Assembly (NCBI GenBank): GCA_022266195.1
Contig: WHVY01000003.1
Location: 6,076,001-6,140,000 of the forward strand
Reading direction: 5' to 3'
From: Tetranychus cinnabarinus
Lineage: Eukaryota; Arthropoda; Arachnida; Trombidiformes; Tetranychidae
Length of the DNA: 64,000 bases
The translations under genes were made by a program, and so were the position numbers. Below the pieces are notes generated by a model. It ran no database searches and was not told where the DNA came from. It saw nothing but the letters and a program-made list of their open reading frames with translations. Below are positions 39,173 through 49,811 of the stretch, one piece after another (positions within the stretch are counted from its first letter, which is position 1; each line of letters opens with the position of its first letter).

Positions 39173-39413
39173 GCTGCGATTTTGATTTCAGCCGCCCAAG
39201 ATGCTGTTAAACAAGCAGTTTACCAATATCGAGTTTCTAAGATCCGATCGTTAGATATCATGGTTACAAAAAATTGTAAACGCATAAGTTTCAAACTTTT
39301 TTTCGTGTTTTGGACTGTATTTTGATAAATATTGATGATATTAGTATGAATCATTTCATCAGCAATGAAAACGCCAGCTTCAATTTCAAAATGACCTTCA
39401 AATGAGCTATAGA

Positions 39414-39450
39414 GGTCAAAGGTCGAATTCCCGACAAATCACCTCCGATG
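39414..39450 (+). repeat. Short repeat R4, copy 2
   Basis: Carries GTCGAATTCCCGACAAATCA in the same context as 39136-39172. The stretch 38629-39802 otherwise shows no gene. Confidence 0.6.
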
Positions 39451-39802
39451 ACGTCGAAAGTTGTTTCAGCACATCTACTCATGTAAACAACATTTGATAC
39501 TAACGAGTGACATGTCTCAGGTGTCTCAATAATTTCGGCTCGAGACCATATACATTCGATAGCGCACAAAAAGTTATGTAAATGTCATTTTCACCACATT
39601 TTGTACATATTACACTTTTTCCTTTCACCACCGACACTTTTTGACTATTGATGCAGCTAAAAGTAGTGCAAATGACATTTTACGGAGTTTTTATTATTTC
39701 CAATCATTTTTTAAGTCCGAGAAGCTTGATAAATCTATGGAAAAGAGTAAAAAATTTCAAAAACTTGCATGTTTTCGTGAAAATTGGTCTTTCAACCTTA
39801 AT

Positions 39803-40459
39803 TTATTCGTGATCCGAAAGTTTCCGAAACGGGAGACGTTGAACATAGTCTGAGCCCGAGTCTGAGCTTGAGACATTGTTTGTGACAGCTCCCGACTTGT
39901 TATCAGCATTACTTTCAGCAACTGAACTTGCTCCTGATTGTGATCCTACATTAGATCCTCCATTAGATCCTCCATTAGATCCACCATTTTCTTGGCTCAC
40001 ATCAGAACCTGATTGACTTTTTGCAGATGCCATTACTTGCGAAATTGAGTCAACAATACTACTCATTGAGTCTGCATTTGGTGCTGATGGCATTGAAGCT
40101 GGTGCTCCTGGCATAGGGTTAGGTACACCAGGCATTAAACTATCATCATCGTTGTTGTCACTTGGAGAATCATCGTTACCATCTGGAGCATCACCCAATG
40201 GATTTGACATGTTTAGTTCAATATCCATTATGTCACCAGGGTCAGGTAAACTTCCCATGCCTCCATCCTCACTGCCAGCAGTAGCTTGAGCCCCACTGAT
40301 TGCCTCGGCGGTACTATCACCATCGGTTACAGAATTGGGCATTGATGTCAAGTCGGGACCTCCAGCCATCATCGAGCTAACCACATCCAATTGCATAGAG
40401 ACATAATTACAGGAGATGATTGCTAGTAGCACTAAGCACGAATACATTTTTTTAACCAT
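39803..40459 (-). CDS. Acidic Ser/Gly/Asp-rich secreted protein
   Basis: Single-exon frame of 218 aa from ATG 40459 to TAA 39803. The open frame continues upstream to an ATG at 40549, but that codon lies upstream of a TATA box, so the internal ATG preceding MVKKMYSCLVLLAIISC is preferred; it gives a clean signal peptide. The mature part is low-complexity and disordered-looking: Asp/Asn/Ser/Pro/Met-rich in the middle (SLMPGVPNPMPGAPASMP), then a GGSN repeat (three GGSN units and a variant, encoded by a 12-bp DNA repeat at about 39950-39985), then Ser/Asn-rich sequence, ending basic (RLPFRKLSDHE). No known domain recognised. A secreted matrix, salivary or silk-associated role is possible but unproven. 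A minus-strand AATAAA overlaps the stop codon. Confidence 0.75.
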   Translation of the reverse strand: MVKKMYSCLVLLAIISCNYVSMQLDVVSSMMAGGPDLTSMPNSVTDGDSTAEAISGAQATAGSEDGGMGSLPDPGDIMDIELNMSNPLGDAPDGNDDSPSDNNDDDSLMPGVPNPMPGAPASMPSAPNADSMSSIVDSISQVMASAKSQSGSDVSQENGGSNGGSNGGSNVGSQSGASSVAESNADNKSGAVTNNVSSSDSGSDYVQRLPFRKLSDHE

Positions 40460-40535
40460 TTTGAAAGTTTTTTCAAATTTAACTGTTTTCTTCTCGAATG
40501 TTGAGATGATATAATTTCTTCTCAAAAAGTTGTTC

Positions 40536-40543
40536 TTTTTATA
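40536..40543 (-). promoter_or_regulatory. TATA box of the acidic secreted protein gene
   Basis: TATAAAAA on the minus strand, about 80 nt upstream of the ATG at 40459. Its position excludes the upstream ATG at 40549 as the start. Confidence 0.6.
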
Positions 40544-40559
40544 CTTCATCTCAAGTCGA

Positions 40560-41399
40560 CTGTATAAACTGAATCACGGAACTGGAAACTGATATAAAAA
40601 TGGAATAACTCTGTGTTTGAATCATTTGTTAATACAGAAGTCGTTTGTTTGCATGTACATTATTTTTTAGATGTGATTAGTAATTAATTAGCAATTCAAA
40701 AACAACTTGAGACTAGACAGTAGACGAAATTTTTCACAAATATTTATGCATCTGTTGCATCTGAAATAATTGATTCCTTTCAATCAGCTCTATCATTTCG
40801 CTATATTTTTGAATGTCATCAACATCAAATAATAGCAAACTGCCTTTCAACTGTATTATAAGTAGCAATAGAGACAAACTTTGCTGCATTTTAGTTATAT
40901 TCGTTAGTAAATGGTTCGTTTATTCTATTATTAGAATTTCTGTGATCGATTGTTGTCGAAAAAGTTAAGGTCAAAGTTAAAATTCAATCGAATTTTATTC
41001 AATGGAAACAGAATTGTAAGAAACTAATTTTACCGATTGTTTTTACCATTCATCAGTTTTTTGATCTGATAATCAGCATAAAAACTTTCTTATAAGGGAA
41101 GCAACCTAATAGTTGATGCAGACAGAATGATATTCTAATGTACTACCAGAAAACCCCTAATCTCCTTTGAATCAAATTGATCTAAAAAAAGTTTCAGGGT
41201 GACAAATATTGCAATTATGAAGCTCAAAATGATTAATAAAGCGCATTAGAGATAATATTTTTACTAGGTCAGACCATCGCTTGCCAAAATCGGAGCGTTA
41301 GTAACGAATGGAATCTATCGTATTTTTTATTAGATTTAACAAACAACGAAACTTAACTTCGAAAAAAGTCGAGAAATAGATGTATCTTAGTTTGTCTCC
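40560..41399. other. No gene seen; R3 copy 2 inside
   Basis: AT-rich spacer upstream of the acidic secreted protein gene. Contains R3 copy 2 at 41272-41327 (TACTAGGTCAGACCATCGCT), matching 38562-38628. Nothing else recognisable. Confidence 0.6.
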
Positions 41400-41710
41400 T
41401 TAACCATCAAGTACGAACCATGAATCATTGCAATCTCTTGCATCCGGAATCTCGTTCACAAAAGATATGAAATAATCTAACAAAATAACCTGGTTCTTAT
41501 AAAAATCCTTATCGAGAATCTTACAGGCCGGCAACCCTACACTTTTTAGAATAACAACGTAGACTCGCAATACCCTTATTCACAGCACAGCCAGTATCCA
41601 AAAGCTCCAAACCATTGATCGGCTCAGGGTTGTATGGATTTTCTTGTTCGATAGCTTGCAAGGCTTTAATCAAAAAACTCGGAAGCAAGAAGTAATTAAG
41701 AAGAAATTAA
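41400..41710 (-). pseudogene. Coding-like remnant with one frameshift
   Basis: Minus-strand frame running into KALQAIEQENPYNPEPINGL then ELLDTGCAVNKGIASLRCYS, up to a stop near 41522. A second overlapping frame continues without stops (GLPACKILDKDFYKNQ ... FVNEIPDARDCNDSWFVLDG) to TAA at 41400. The two read as one protein broken by a single frameshift near 41540. The first part weakly resembles the start of ANF-receptor/class C GPCR ligand-binding domains (AI..IN..LLP..LG...DTC); I cannot assign it firmly. No ATG or complete gene structure is visible. Confidence 0.45.
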
Positions 41711-41741
41711 CTTATGGCGTAATTTTATTGACTTTTTCCAG

Positions 41742-41914
41742 GATATTATCAATCTAACAATAGATTTATTACTAATAATAATGTTGCTCTATTGAAACTG
41801 CACGCGAACTTAAAGCAATTATCTGTTTATGGAGCCGTGCATAATAAAGAATATGCGGATACAGTTTCTACAGCGATTCAGCCCAATTCAGCCTTTCTAA
41901 AAACAAGTGGTTGA
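41742..41914 (+). pseudogene. Serine protease (S1) exon remnant
   Basis: Follows an acceptor-like TTTTTCCAG. Reads YYQSNNRFITNNNVALLKLH then ANLKQLSVYGAVHNKEYADT up to FLKTSG and stop. This fits the trypsin-family segment around the catalytic Asp (usually ...NDIALLKL... to ...SGWG). The Asp position is Asn here, and the frame stops exactly where Trp of SGWG should be. The stop codon is made by the first bases of repeat R2, so the exon was cut by the R2 junction. No neighbouring protease exons were found. Confidence 0.65.
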
Positions 41915-42207
41915 GCATTTAATCTGATCTAATAGACACTTAATCGTGAATCCATAATTAGATCAACAGGTGCTAATCTCTACCAATCTGGTTACTCTAT
42001 GATATATCCAGTACATAGACTCCTTGAACGAGGACTAGGATTATGAGCCATTCTAATCTAAATCATTTTAACAATTATCCAGGAATCAAACTGACATTGC
42101 GAATTACCAGCTCGAATAAAAATTTCATCACGTCAACTTTACTTGTCTAAGCCAATTTGTTTAAATTATATCAATTCAGTTTACATGTAAGCTAGCCTCA
42201 AAAACTG

Positions 42208-42480
42208 TTAATCGTTGAATTTGAATGTCGAACGTGATTGTAACAAATCGATTGCGATTACTTAAAACACTAGTGGCATGATGAGCTGACGAAGAGCTAG
42301 TGTTGGGCTCAGAAGATATATTGGATGGAGTTGTACAAGTTTCAGCTCCGTAAATTTTGGTAGCTTTTTTGACCATATTTCCGGGAAGCTCAACAGAATC
42401 TGCATGAGTTGATTTGAGAGACTGTAACCATTTGAGTCCAATTTCATCAGAATTTTTCAACACAACTTTGGCATATTTCC
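42208..42480 (-). pseudogene. Unassigned coding-like fragment
   Basis: Minus-strand open frame reading TWKYAKVVLKNSDEIGLKWL, then HADSVELPGNMVKKATKIYG and a Ser/Thr-rich stretch, continuing into R2 to a stop at 42176. Composition is less skewed than the surrounding spurious frames. It lies in the 1.1-kb segment present only in this R2 copy. No family recognised; it could be an exon of a broken gene or chance. Confidence 0.3.
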
Positions 42481-43165
42481 AGGTTCATTTAGTTTTTGAC
42501 CATTTACCATAACAATTTTAGTTTTCTCTCAGCAATTTTCTACCTAGAAATCAAATTTAATTACCTAAATAACCAGATGCCCGTAATATCACACACAGAT
42601 ATATACATTTTGTTTTTATAGTTATATTCACAGAAAAATGTGGAAATTGTATCTCTCTCTCCATATTGTATTGATTCTGAATTATAATTACAATTTACTG
42701 TGAGATTCATTTTTGCAAAACACAAACTAACTTAGTTGCAATCCTTAGCTGACCAATAATAACATAAAGTTTCTTATAGTCAACATCTCATCAATTTTCT
42801 CATTGTGTTTTAAGTTTTTCTTATCAAGTGAAAATGGATATGAAATCTACTTCGAAAATGACAATTTAATCAAATTCTATTGTTAAGTTTCCTCGAACTC
42901 ATTTTTTCATGTTTTGTTTTCTTGTTTGTATTTTCAGAAAGCAATTTAAGTTTTGTGGGTCTAAATCAAGACTTATCACTAACAAGGGAACCCCACGAGA
43001 TGCCTAAAACGGATTTGAATGAGTTAGGTGTCATTCGATAGAGAATGATGAGTTAGGAAATAACTTAAAGGGTTTTTTCTGTATGCCCAATGGTTCCTGA
43101 GATAATTGAGGTAAAAAATTGGACATTTTCTTTAAAATCATAATTAAAAAGAGTTTAAATGTGAG

Positions 43166-43238
43166 TTAAAGGATAGCTCAGTGGTTAAAGGTGCATTTGT
43201 AATTATGTAGGTTTTGGATTCGAATCTCGTTTGTCATT
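43166..43238 (+). pseudogene. tRNA-like sequence (tRNA pseudogene or SINE head)
   Basis: A perfect RNA polymerase III A box TAGCTCAGTGG (43174-43184) is followed 32 bp later by a B-box-like GGATTCGAATC (43216-43226). TGCAT/ATGTA can pair as an anticodon stem but leaves an 8-nt loop (TTGTAATT). The acceptor stem pairs poorly and there is no CCA. Not a functional tRNA; a decayed tRNA or the head of a tRNA-derived SINE fits. Confidence 0.5.
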
Positions 43239-43862
43239 AAATTTTTTGAATTTTTAAATTGGATTATTGCATTTAATTATTTTTTAAGTAAAATTTAATG
43301 TTTTAAAGCATATTGATAACTAGCAAAACACCGTTTTTCTGTTTAACTTTCATTTTCGTTGCAATGAGCAATCAAATCTCGAAAACTACATTAATCCAAT
43401 TTGGAGTCTACCGGAGTTGTGCCAGTTGAATTTATTGAATCTAATTGTGTCTGAGATAAATTAAGTTGAAAGTCCAAAAATGCCGGCGAAAGTCATATTA
43501 TGAATGTTATTCTTGAACAAAATTTTACTATCAAATTGATGAATTACTTTGCTAGTTTTACGGAAAAAGTTAGATGCATTATAAATAAAATGCTTCAACA
43601 TATTAAATAAGTTAAACAGAAAATTGAACTTTGAGTATCAATGATGCTCTACGCGATGAGCTATAGTCGCAAGGTCTCATGTAAGCTGTATGGCGAATAA
43701 ATTACCAATACTTGTACATACTAATATATATATACATACTTTATTATTTTTACAGCAACAACTGATTCGATAACATGATTGCTAAATTTAAAAAAATGTC
43801 CAAAAACATGATATAAATTAATGTATTAAATTGGGATGGTGATGATTACATTTTAATTCATT

Positions 43863-43893
43863 TATAGTCCGTTCGAAGAGCTACAAAGCTAAC
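43863..43893 (-). pseudogene. Exoc5 last-exon fragment
   Basis: The minus strand reads FVALRTDYK, matching FVALRADYK of Exoc5 exon 5 (53517-53603), at the end of R2. Similarity stops just beyond this point, so only part of the exon was copied. Confidence 0.75.
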
Positions 43894-43900
43894 GAAAACA

Positions 43901-44746
43901 GTTATCCACAAATGTTTCAATTAAACGTCAGTTCAAGACACTTTAACTGTTTAAATGGTAAATTTAAAGGTTGCGGTTCTAAGAAAATAGGAGGTGGCAA
44001 AAGCTTGCGCATGAAAACGAGTTTAAGCATACTCTTTGAGTTTTAGACTGGTTGTTGACAAGTTTTCGAAAAGATGTGTCGTTGTTATCATTTGAATATG
44101 AGTTCAGTCTTCTTCTTCAATTTAATCCTTCTTTAAATGACCATGGTATCTTGATTAGTTAATTAAGTTAATTGTCATCGGTTTGAATGGTTTGTTTCTT
44201 CATATAAATTTCATATTTTGTTTTCCTTTTCATTATCATGATCAATCTTGCTTGCTTTTTTTACCACATCAAATGTTTTCTTCTTTCTATGGATTCTTAA
44301 TGCGCTATGACTAACGCAGTTTTTGCCTGTCAACCTTTTAACTGTGATTCCATCAATCATCTAATTTCACCTGAACTGTGATTATTTATTATTATTACCA
44401 GGCTTTTAATATCCTCGCAACCTGAATTTTCATGTTGGCAAAAGGGATGAGCTATTGTCATTGGATGAAATAAAGTGTTTGAAAGAAGCTGCAATCCAAC
44501 ACAACCTGGTTCAACAACAAATCTCAATCATATTCAGATTTCATGTTTTCCTCCATTTACAAGTTTACATTTTTCAACTGCTAATAATTTACAGTTACTT
44601 CTACCAATTATCTCCTACCTTATCCATTGTCATTAATTTATTTATTTTAATCCGGTGATTTTACAAATTTGTATCCTGTTAACAATCATTACACCTGTTT
44701 CATTGTCTTAAAATTTAAATTGACACCAGTTGGAAATTAATTAATC
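43901..44746. other. Spacer upstream of the calpain gene
   Basis: AT-rich, no coding region supported. It must include the calpain promoter and 5'UTR; no clear TATA box could be chosen. Confidence 0.5.
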
Positions 44747-47700
44747 ATGGGATCCAGTTCATTTCGACCACGTAAGTGTTTGGGCAAAGAGAAGTACAGT
44801 AAAGTGGTCAAAGAGTGCCAAGAAACTGGTGTTAGCTACGTGGACCATAATTTTAAAGCCGAAGACTCTTCAGTTTACAAGTCAATTGGATTCAAAAATA
44901 GACTGGCCGCTGGTAAAATAACATGGAAACGACCTCGTGAACTTGCCTCTGAACCCTTTACATTATTTAAAGACAAATTGGGACCCAACACAAATATTCA
45001 ATTTCTTGGTTATGGGCCAAACGAGTGGTTCGTTGCGGCTGCTGTTGCTTTATCGCAAGATAAGAATTTGGTTTACAAGGTAATTTTATTTATCAAGTTC
45101 CCATCTCCTCCTTTGCAATTAATTAATAACTTCTGTTTTTTATTGTTAAGCTAAAGTTCAGTTGTAGAATCATCTTTGTATTATTAGTGAAAGAGCAAAG
45201 CAACTTTGATATTTTAAGGTTAGCAGAGATTTCAATCTAAAGTTCTGTAATTGGACCATTTTAATGTCTGCTTGATTGAAGCAGCGATCATTAGATAATT
45301 TTTCTTGCATTATCAAGCTTTTCAAAATATCAAGAGTAGCAAATTCCTGGTTAAAGCTCACCATTTCACTTGATTTAAATTAAATTGATTTACCTTGCAA
45401 TTTATATAATGTTTCAAAGGTATTTGACAACGTCATCCATCATTTACTAGCACCAGCGAGAAATATAAATAGCTTTACCCAGAATTTATTTTGAATCAAT
45501 AATTTCAAGTATCTTGACAGATTCAAAGCAATTTACTTTTGTTTTTTTGTCATCATTGTTTTATTATTTAAGACTGAGTCATTACTCTACCTGACTAGTA
45601 ATATTATCAGATCTAATTGTAGTTCATACTTTACAATGTAATAGGATCAATTGTCACTAAAGTTAAGCCTTTAATATCACGAAAATCATCAGACTAACTC
45701 AGGCTCAGTTAAACTGTAAGCATTTTTAAATGTGTGCATGTATTAATGTAATCACTTTCATATTAATGACTATTTGCTTAGCTATAAACTCTTATAATTT
45801 ATATGTAACTTTACTGATGTTAATTTATTATCTAATCGTTAACCAATTCTGAGTTTCTAATATTTTCCCAACATAAATGCAGCAATCATAAAAACTAAAC
45901 CTTTCTCCATTTTATTTTCATTTAGCTTAAAATCAAACCTTTAAATCATTTGATTCTTGAAGACTTCAGACTGAAGTATTCGTAATGGCTTTTAACACAG
46001 AAGCTGTTATTGAATTCTGCTCAGTGTTCAATAAACACTGTTTATGACTATTTATAATATTGCATTTCAATTTCTCAGTTTACACGATTACTGCATTAAT
46101 TGATTTTCTGTTGTTGAGGTTCGCATTTTTGTTTAACTTGTTTTTGCTTAGTAAATAATCAATCATTCAACTTTTAATATTTATTTTGCTTTTTTCTAGA
46201 TTCTACCCAAAGATCAAAACAATTTTGATCATGGAATCTTCAAAATTTGGATTTGGGATTTTGGAGTTTGGACAAAGGTTTTAATTGACGACAAACTACC
46301 CAGCTCGGATAACAAATTAATCTTCACCTCTTCTCAATGTGGACAAATATTTTGGGTACCTTTGCTTGAAAAAGCTTACGCCAAATTGAAAGGAAATTAT
46401 GAGACAATGTCAACCTTCGGTAATCTGGCCAATGTACTGACTGATTTTTCAGGAGCACCAACCGAAGAGATTAAAATAAGCTTAGATGACGATGAAAAGG
46501 ACCACTTTCGTTTAATTGCCGAGGAAGTTAACCATAAATCTTTAGTTTGCATTAAAACTCGGGTTAGTTTTTGTTGCGCGTTGCTCTTGAAACTTGACAT
46601 TCAGCTTTATGACTCAATTTGGTGGACTCAATGAAATCATGCATGAAAAAAGCTTTCATTATGCATACATATCAATCCTGATCCAATTTAGCATGTAAAA
46701 AATGTCTAATTTTTAGGAAAACATTGAAGCTTTCATCCAATCAACCAATGAAAGCTTGTCAGTATTTTAAACAGTCAAATCTGTTGTAATTTTGCATAAT
46801 TTCAACTTGACTACAAGTTCAATGGTCTAAAACTTTGCGTAATGAATATAAGATTTATTAAAATCTAATATTCACTTACATTTTTCTCACCAATACACCA
46901 GTCTTTCTGAGCTTTTCTGATTCCTATTTCTACTACGTTTCTCAGCCGACTCTAATTTCTTTGTTTCTTTTTATAAAATTAGGGTGACTCTGGTGATCAC
47001 TATTCAAATGGACTTAAATCAGGACGTTTCTATGTGGTAACATCTGTTAAGAAGCCTGCTTCCGGAACATTCAAGAAAAACTCAAAAGATGGAACAGCAA
47101 GTTTCAAATTAATCGATACCGTATACCCTGAAAAACGAAGGTTATTATCCAACCGGTCTCATTGCTAAATCAAATATTATTTCAGCGAAAAGAAAATTTT
47201 CTGTTGAATTAGCAATAATTTTATATCAATTGAACAGCAGTAGCAACCAGGGAATAACATTTTGACAATCTCTCGACTGACCAACCTAAATTGATTTATA
47301 TCGAGTTGCTTCCTGAGCATTATCATCTCTAATTATCTGTTAGCTTTCCATTAACTTGATTAACTTAACCCAATTGGAACATTTTGATTACAAGTCTGCC
47401 CTCTAATTAGTAATTGCCTTGTGTCCATTAGAATCTCATTGATTTGTATAAAGGGTTCAACTTTATGTTTCATTGCAACCTGTTGAGATGAAACTGAAAG
47501 CTATTTTTACTTTTTTCAGTCTAATCCTTTGCAATCTCAAGGACGTTAATCTTTATTTATTCAGTAATAGTTCACTTCTATTCCAATGATTATATCGATC
47601 ATCTTGTTGTCTCACTTTTTCTCCTTTTATTAACTCTAATTTTTTATGAATAATTATTCAGTCTGGTCATGGCTCTAAAAATAGCCATGTTCATTGATTA

Positions 47701-49616
47701 TAACAATCATGAACTCTTGAAAGGGCGAAAGTTGTTGGTACCTTTAGTTTTTACCTTTAAATGGATCCATTTAAGCCGGATCTTTGTCTTTCTATTCAAT
47801 ATCTTGATTCTCTTCCAACATTAATTCATCTAAAAATCCAACTCACTTACTCATCATTACATCATTATACACTTTTAATCCAACCAGTCAATCACCTTAT
47901 GTCACACAACTATCCATGACCCATATTATTCAATAAATTACTTCAAATGAATAGCTTCTTTGTCAGTCAAAATCCATTGTCTTATCAACTAATTATTACT
48001 CTGTTCCTATTGCTGTTCATTACTACGCTTATAAAATTACATGCTTTCTCACTTACATTCTTATGCGTTTTCATTTTGATTGATTGACTTTAACAAAACT
48101 CGAGCTTCTATTGTTAATATTTCAATTATTTTTTTCTTTTATTTCAGTTCTAAAAGTAGTTTTCTGGATGAAAAGTATACTGAGCAATGGTAAGAATTAC
48201 TTGATTATTCATTTGTAATGTAAAAATTCACAAACAAGTCGAATTTGATTTCCCATTTTCCTTTCCTAATATTAATCATTTTTGTTTCCCTTTCACATTC
48301 ACACACATTTACTCATTCATTATGTCGCTCAATTTACGTTAATACTTAAATATTTATCTTTTTTCTCTCTCTTATCACAGGATCAACCTTGAAAAATTTT
48401 GCGACAACTTTGAGTCAATAACAATTTGTCGCTTACACATTGAAGATAATCGATTTGTCGAAATTCGCCATTCAAATGTAGCAACACAGTTTTGCTTTGA
48501 CGTTCCCAATGATTCAGAGGAAGTGATGGTTGATTTCATCCAAAAAAATGACCAACCCGAATTGTTAGGCTTCAAAATTTACCAAGTCGAGTCTAATCGA
48601 AAGTATCGTCTACACAATCCAGCTCTTTGTAATATGATATACGTTCATGAGTCTGTTAAGAAGCGATCCATCTTCCATCGAATCAAACTAAACATTGGTC
48701 GATACATAATCAAACCAGTTTGTAAATCAGATAGCGATTTACTCATTAGACTTTACACTAAATCAAGATCTAATTTAAGGTAAACAGCTATTTTCTTTTC
48801 ACCTAGAGTTATCTTTATCATCTAATTGAATAATTACATTTCTTTTTTTTCTCCAATTCAGAGTATTAAATGAGGATATGCCAAAGAAAAACTTTTTCAA
48901 TTTTCTTGCGCCGAGATATCCAAAATTCGTTTCCAAAGTAACGGTTCACTCTATCAATGGAATTGAGAAACAAGATCGATTCGGAAGTACGTTTAAAAAT
49001 GTTTTTGGTTCTACAGTTAAACTCACTTACATCATGATTCAACCTTAACTTGATGATTCAAAGATCTGATAGGAAAGGCAAACAATAATTTTAAATAACA
49101 ATATAAACCACCATTTATGTTGCTATGAAAAATTAGATTGAACTTAAAGTTGATTTAAGTGTAGCTCACCTTGAAATACGTTTTGACTTTAATCAAATTA
49201 ATTCATTATCTGAATCATCTTTTCCAGATGCTAATCCTTATCTTATAATTCGTTGTGGAGGTGATACTGTTAGATCGAGTCCTGTTAATAACACTTTGGA
49301 TCCTGATTTTAAAGATTTTTCTGCTATATTTTATCATGGTTCAGCTGAAACAATTTTAATTGAGGTAAATCTAAATTGATAATTTTTCTAATCACATTTA
49401 GATATTAATTCACGGTTTTTCTGTACATTTTAGGTTTGGCACAACAATTTGCTTTTTGATTCCTTTATTGGTCAAGTTGAGATTCCTATTGATTTAAATA
49501 AGATTGAGTCAACACTTTCTTGTGAAGAGACACTTTGTGGTCGCAAAAAGGGCCATACAAGACCTGGAATCGTAAAGTTTAAAGTTCACACTTCAGAAGA
49601 CTTGAAATCGATATGA
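44747..49616 (+). CDS. CAPN5/6-type calpain, catalytic triad lost
   Basis: Eight exons: 44747-45079, 46200-46562, 46983-47140, 48148-48189, 48381-48779, 48862-48986, 49228-49364, 49434-49616; phases close to 580 codons (579 aa). Order: calpain protease core (about 1-290, including GIFKIWIWDFGVWTKVLIDD and LLEKAYAKLKGNYE), a C2-like beta domain, then a C-terminal C2 domain (NPYLIIRCGGDTVRSS...). This is the tra-3/CAPN5/CAPN6 layout without EF hands. The active site is gone: the Cys position of LGDCW is Glu93 (GPNEWF), the His of KGHAYSV is Arg247 (SGRFYVV), and the Asn of RNPWG is Tyr280 (TVYPEK). It should not be a protease. Mammalian CAPN6, which also lacks the catalytic Cys, acts as a non-proteolytic cytoskeleton regulator; a similar role here is inference. 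Splice sites and frame are intact, arguing against a pseudogene. Confidence 0.93.
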
Positions 49617-49805
49617 GAAATTGGAAGAAGCCTGATAATCTTGAAAATATCTACATCTAAAGACTGCTTAACGCACATTAGAAAATATCTGCAGGAATTT
49701 TATGGATGCATTCAAAAGATCCTGATGGAAATCTATTAATCTAATCAAACAAAATTTATCATTATTTATGTTCCGATGATCAATTGAACGCCAATCTTAC
49801 CCAAT

Positions 49806-49811
49806 AATAAA
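49806..49811 (+). terminator. Calpain polyadenylation signal
   Basis: AATAAA about 190 nt after the calpain stop codon, the first such motif downstream. Confidence 0.5.

Larger units (their letters stand above)
41912..43900 (+). repeat. Segmental copy R2 of the Exoc5 3' flank
   Basis: Three blocks match 52872-53590 in the same order and orientation: 41912-42207 (with 52872-53175), 43312-43475 (with about 53213-53385) and 43718-43900 (with 53388-53590). The last includes about 80 identical bases (from ACAGCAACAACTGATTCGAT). Between blocks 1 and 2 this copy has about 1.1 kb absent from the other; between blocks 2 and 3 about 240 bp. The high identity suggests a recent event. Confidence 0.88.

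Noticed and set aside
40460..40549. Amino-terminal 30-residue extension of the acidic secreted protein frame
   Set aside because: The upstream ATG at 40549 lies upstream of the TATA box at 40536-40543, and the extension would precede a perfect signal peptide.
43166..43238. Functional tRNA gene
   Set aside because: Eight-nt anticodon loop, weak acceptor stem and imperfect D stem.
44747..49616. Calpain as a decayed pseudogene
   Set aside because: Eight exons with intact splice sites and closed reading phase over 580 codons and a complete C2 domain argue for a maintained gene despite loss of the triad.
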